The notes beneath the pieces were generated by a model. It searched no databases. It had not been told where the DNA came from and saw only the letters and a program-made list of their open reading frames with translations. From positions 1 to 8,124 of the forward strand of contig JAGHAW010000220.1 of the NCBI GenBank assembly GCA_021161305.1: a DNA stretch of 8,124 bases. The letters are read 5' to 3'. The position numbers and the translations under genes are program-made. Below, piece by piece: positions 6,385 to 8,124 of the stretch. Positions within the stretch are counted from its first letter, which is position 1. Each line of letters begins with the position of its first letter. Origin of the DNA: Sulfurimonas sp. (GTDB taxonomy: Bacteria > Campylobacterota > Campylobacteria > Campylobacterales > Sulfurimonadaceae).

Positions 6385-7254
6385 ATGCTTAAAGTTTCTG
6401 CAATTCAAATGAGTATGAGTGAAGACAAAAATGCTAATGTGGCTAAGGCTGAGAGGTTAGTAAAAGAGTCTGCAAAAAATGGTGCTAAAATTATTCTTTT
6501 ACCGGAACTTTTTGAAGGTCTCTATTTTTGTAAAGATATGGATAAAAAATATTTTTCATGGGCAAGACCAAGAGAAAACAACTTCCTAATAAAACAGTTT
6601 TCCTCTCTAGCAAAAGGGTTGAGCGTAGTTATATTAGTCAGTTATTTTGAAAAGAGTGAGGCAGATTATTTTAACTCACTGGTCGTTATAGATGCAGATG
6701 GAACTATTATGGATAACTACCGTAAAACTCATATTCCGGATGGTCCCGGATATGAAGAGAAGTTTTACTTTAAAGTTGGAGATAGTGGTTTTAAAGTTTA
6801 TGATACGGCATACGGAAAGATTGGTGTAGGTATCTGCTGGGATCAGTGGTTTTGTGAAACGGCTAGAGCTTTAACCCTTAAGGGTGCAGAGATTATTTTT
6901 TACCCTACTGCCATTGGAAGTGAGCCAGAGATTGGGCTTGATTCCAAAGAACATTGGCAAAGAGTTCAAATGGGTCATGCTGCAACAAATACGGTTCCGG
7001 TTGTTGTTGCAAACAGAGTGGGAGTAGAAGCTGGTAAGAGTTGTGAACTCACATTTTATGGTTCATCTTTTATAACAGATTATACAGGTGCAAAAATTGC
7101 AGAGGCTTCTCGCAATAAAGAAGAGATTATTTACGCTGAGTTTGACCTCCAAGAGGATGCAAAGCAAAGAGAGTATTGGGGACTTTTAAGAGATAGAAAA
7201 CCTGAGGCATACTCTATACTTGGAACTGATTTTGCTTTAAAAGCCAAAAGGTAG
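6385..7254 (+). CDS. aguB: N-carbamoylputrescine amidase
   Basis: This nitrilase-superfamily enzyme (EC 3.5.1.53) hydrolyses N-carbamoylputrescine to putrescine, CO2 and ammonia, the last step of the agmatine deiminase route to polyamines in the cytoplasm. Counting from the start chosen here (289 residues), the catalytic triad is Glu41 in LLPELFEG, Lys114 in YRKTHIPDG and Cys151 in GICWDQWFCE. The AguB-type phrases GPGYEEKFYF (120-129), FYPTAIGSEP (172-181) and EHWQRVQMGHAATNTVPVV (189-207) distinguish it from generic carbon-nitrogen hydrolases. An ATG at 6379 is also in frame, but it directly abuts the Shine-Dalgarno AAGGA (6374-6378). The ATG at 6385 has 6-base spacing and yields MLKVSAIQ, the usual family N-terminus. 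The stop lies 4 bases before the J-domain gene. The partner aguA (agmatine deiminase) is not in the window. Confidence 0.93.
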   Translation: MLKVSAIQMSMSEDKNANVAKAERLVKESAKNGAKIILLPELFEGLYFCKDMDKKYFSWARPRENNFLIKQFSSLAKGLSVVILVSYFEKSEADYFNSLVVIDADGTIMDNYRKTHIPDGPGYEEKFYFKVGDSGFKVYDTAYGKIGVGICWDQWFCETARALTLKGAEIIFYPTAIGSEPEIGLDSKEHWQRVQMGHAATNTVPVVVANRVGVEAGKSCELTFYGSSFITDYTGAKIAEASRNKEEIIYAEFDLQEDAKQREYWGLLRDRKPEAYSILGTDFALKAKR

Positions 7255-7258
7255 AGCT

Positions 7259-8062
7259 ATGAATATTGTATTGCGTAATAATCTTATACTTATCACAATG
7301 GGGTTTGATACGCTAAACAGTAGCTGGATGAAAGATTTTTTGAATAAACATGCTAGAGGTATGCTCTTTTTACCAAGGGCTGTATTAGTATTTAAAAATG
7401 AAGCTTTAAAAGAAGTTAGAGAAGATTTTTTGTCTCAACTTAGTGAATATTATGCTTCAAGCAATGAATTTTCACATGAATTTTTCTTGCGATCAATGTT
7501 AAAATATAAAAGACAACCCATAAAAATAGAACTTGAAAAATTTCAAGAGCCTCAAAGTGTAAAAGTAAAGCTGTATGCTTACGATAAAGATACAGTCTTA
7601 ATCTCGCTTGATTATCCTAATGCTTGGGTAACTACTTATCTTCGTTCGCAGTTAGAAGTCTATGTTGAGAGGGGAACTGATGTTTCTTTGGTTATAAATG
7701 TTTCTGATTACAGAGCAAAAGCCAGACTTGAGAAGGCTTTAAACAAACGACATATATTGCATTATCAAATTCAATATACTTATGATAATCATTTTATGAG
7801 TAAGTTGTACTCAGACTTTGCAAATTTTAGTTTTGGTGATTTGTGCAGAGAGGATACAAAAGATAAAAATACGCATTTTTATACTATTTTGGAGTGTCCA
7901 ATCGGAGCGAGTCAAGATGCTCTTAAAAAGAGTTATAAAAAACTTACCAAGGTTTATCATCCAGATAAGGTTTTTCATGAAAATCCAAATATGCTTGGTC
8001 ATTATACTCATAAGTTCCAACTTCTACAAGAAGCATATACAGCTCTTCGTATAGTTAGTTAA
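7259..8062 (+). CDS. J-domain protein with unrecognised N-terminal region
   Basis: This is a 267-residue protein whose C-terminal 60 residues (about 206-264) form a J domain. It has FYTILECPIGASQDALKKSY (helix I/II), the HPD motif at 234-236 in VYHPDKVFH, and a helix III/IV segment KFQLLQEAYTAL. J domains stimulate ATP hydrolysis by DnaK-type Hsp70s, so this is presumably a specialised DnaK co-chaperone. It lacks the Gly/Phe linker, zinc finger and C-terminal substrate domains of DnaJ or CbpA, and the J domain is at the C-terminus. The N-terminal 200 residues are mixed alpha/beta and I do not recognise them; they have no signal peptide or clear membrane span. The gene starts 4 bases after aguB, using AAGG (7248-7251) inside that gene's end, so the two are probably cotranslated. 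The partner or substrate is unknown. Confidence 0.85.
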   Translation: MNIVLRNNLILITMGFDTLNSSWMKDFLNKHARGMLFLPRAVLVFKNEALKEVREDFLSQLSEYYASSNEFSHEFFLRSMLKYKRQPIKIELEKFQEPQSVKVKLYAYDKDTVLISLDYPNAWVTTYLRSQLEVYVERGTDVSLVINVSDYRAKARLEKALNKRHILHYQIQYTYDNHFMSKLYSDFANFSFGDLCREDTKDKNTHFYTILECPIGASQDALKKSYKKLTKVYHPDKVFHENPNMLGHYTHKFQLLQEAYTALRIVS

Positions 8063-8124
8063 TAATAAAATCTTCTATTAGCTTATTTTTTTTACTATTT
8101 TTCAGAAGTGCTTTAAAATCTTTA
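8055..8124 (-). CDS. 3' end of a convergent gene, partial, unidentified
   Basis: On the minus strand one frame is open from the window edge to a TAA at 8057-8055, reading KDFKALLKNSKKNKLIEDFI followed by IN. The other two minus frames hit stops early. The composition (Lys, Leu, Ile, Asp) is that of an ordinary helical C-terminus. It would overlap the 3' end of the J-domain gene tail-to-tail by 8 bases. Only 22 residues are visible, so this may be chance openness in AT-rich DNA, and no family can be assigned. Otherwise 8063-8124 holds only T-runs (8086-8093, 8098-8102) without a hairpin. Confidence 0.4.
   Translation of the reverse strand, partial: KDFKALLKNSKKNKLIEDFIIN

Noticed and set aside
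7811..8054. Overlapping plus and minus ORFs inside the J domain
   Set aside because: They overlap the J-domain HPD region in other frames and show only low-complexity Ile/Lys/Phe-rich translations.
1..8124. CRISPR array, tRNA/rRNA genes, insertion sequence, prophage or att sites
   Set aside because: No regularly spaced direct repeats, cloverleaf, transposase or phage genes were found on either strand.

Overview
The window looks like chromosomal DNA of a Campylobacterota (epsilonproteobacterial) member, probably a free-living, Sulfurimonas/Sulfurovum-type organism. The reasons are its low G+C, a GlyQ with the Campylobacter/Helicobacter-style MTFS start and [13 protein letters not shown] motif, an OprD-like porin of the kind common in this phylum, and a single-domain parvulin. 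The genus is an inference; no marker here fixes it.

Layout. Positions 1-119 hold no gene but carry two nested inverted repeats that resemble REP-type intergenic palindromes. glyQ (glycyl-tRNA synthetase alpha chain, 120-1001) ends at a short intrinsic terminator. The 284 bases between glyQ and the next large gene are not empty. They carry a 19-codon ORF (1140-1199) with the best Shine-Dalgarno sequence in the window. It encodes a hydrophobic peptide, MRLSFVIVIILVLLELRLY, very like the enterobacterial Ibs toxins. On the opposite strand a perfect TATAAT box points back across it toward a hairpin like the one at the 5' end of the Sib antisense RNA. I read this as a candidate Ibs/Sib-like type I toxin-antitoxin locus, and it is the most interesting item here.

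Next come recD2 (SF1B helicase, TTG start, 1286-3523) and, 9 bases on, a TIGR01777-family extended SDR protein (3533-4402). These converge on a minus-strand OprD-like porin (4437-5915, GTG start), with a perfect 10-bp hairpin between them. A 143-base AT-rich divergent promoter region separates the porin from a plus-strand cluster: a cytoplasmic parvulin PPIase (6059-6337), N-carbamoylputrescine amidase aguB (start better placed at 6385, ending 7254) and, 4 bases later, a J-domain protein with an unrecognised N-terminal two-thirds (7259-8062). The last 62 bases appear to hold the 3' end of a convergent minus-strand gene.

Functionally these are mostly housekeeping genes (translation, DNA helicase, outer-membrane transport, protein folding, polyamine synthesis). 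The toxin-antitoxin candidate and the REP-like palindromes are the only accessory-looking material, and both flank glyQ.
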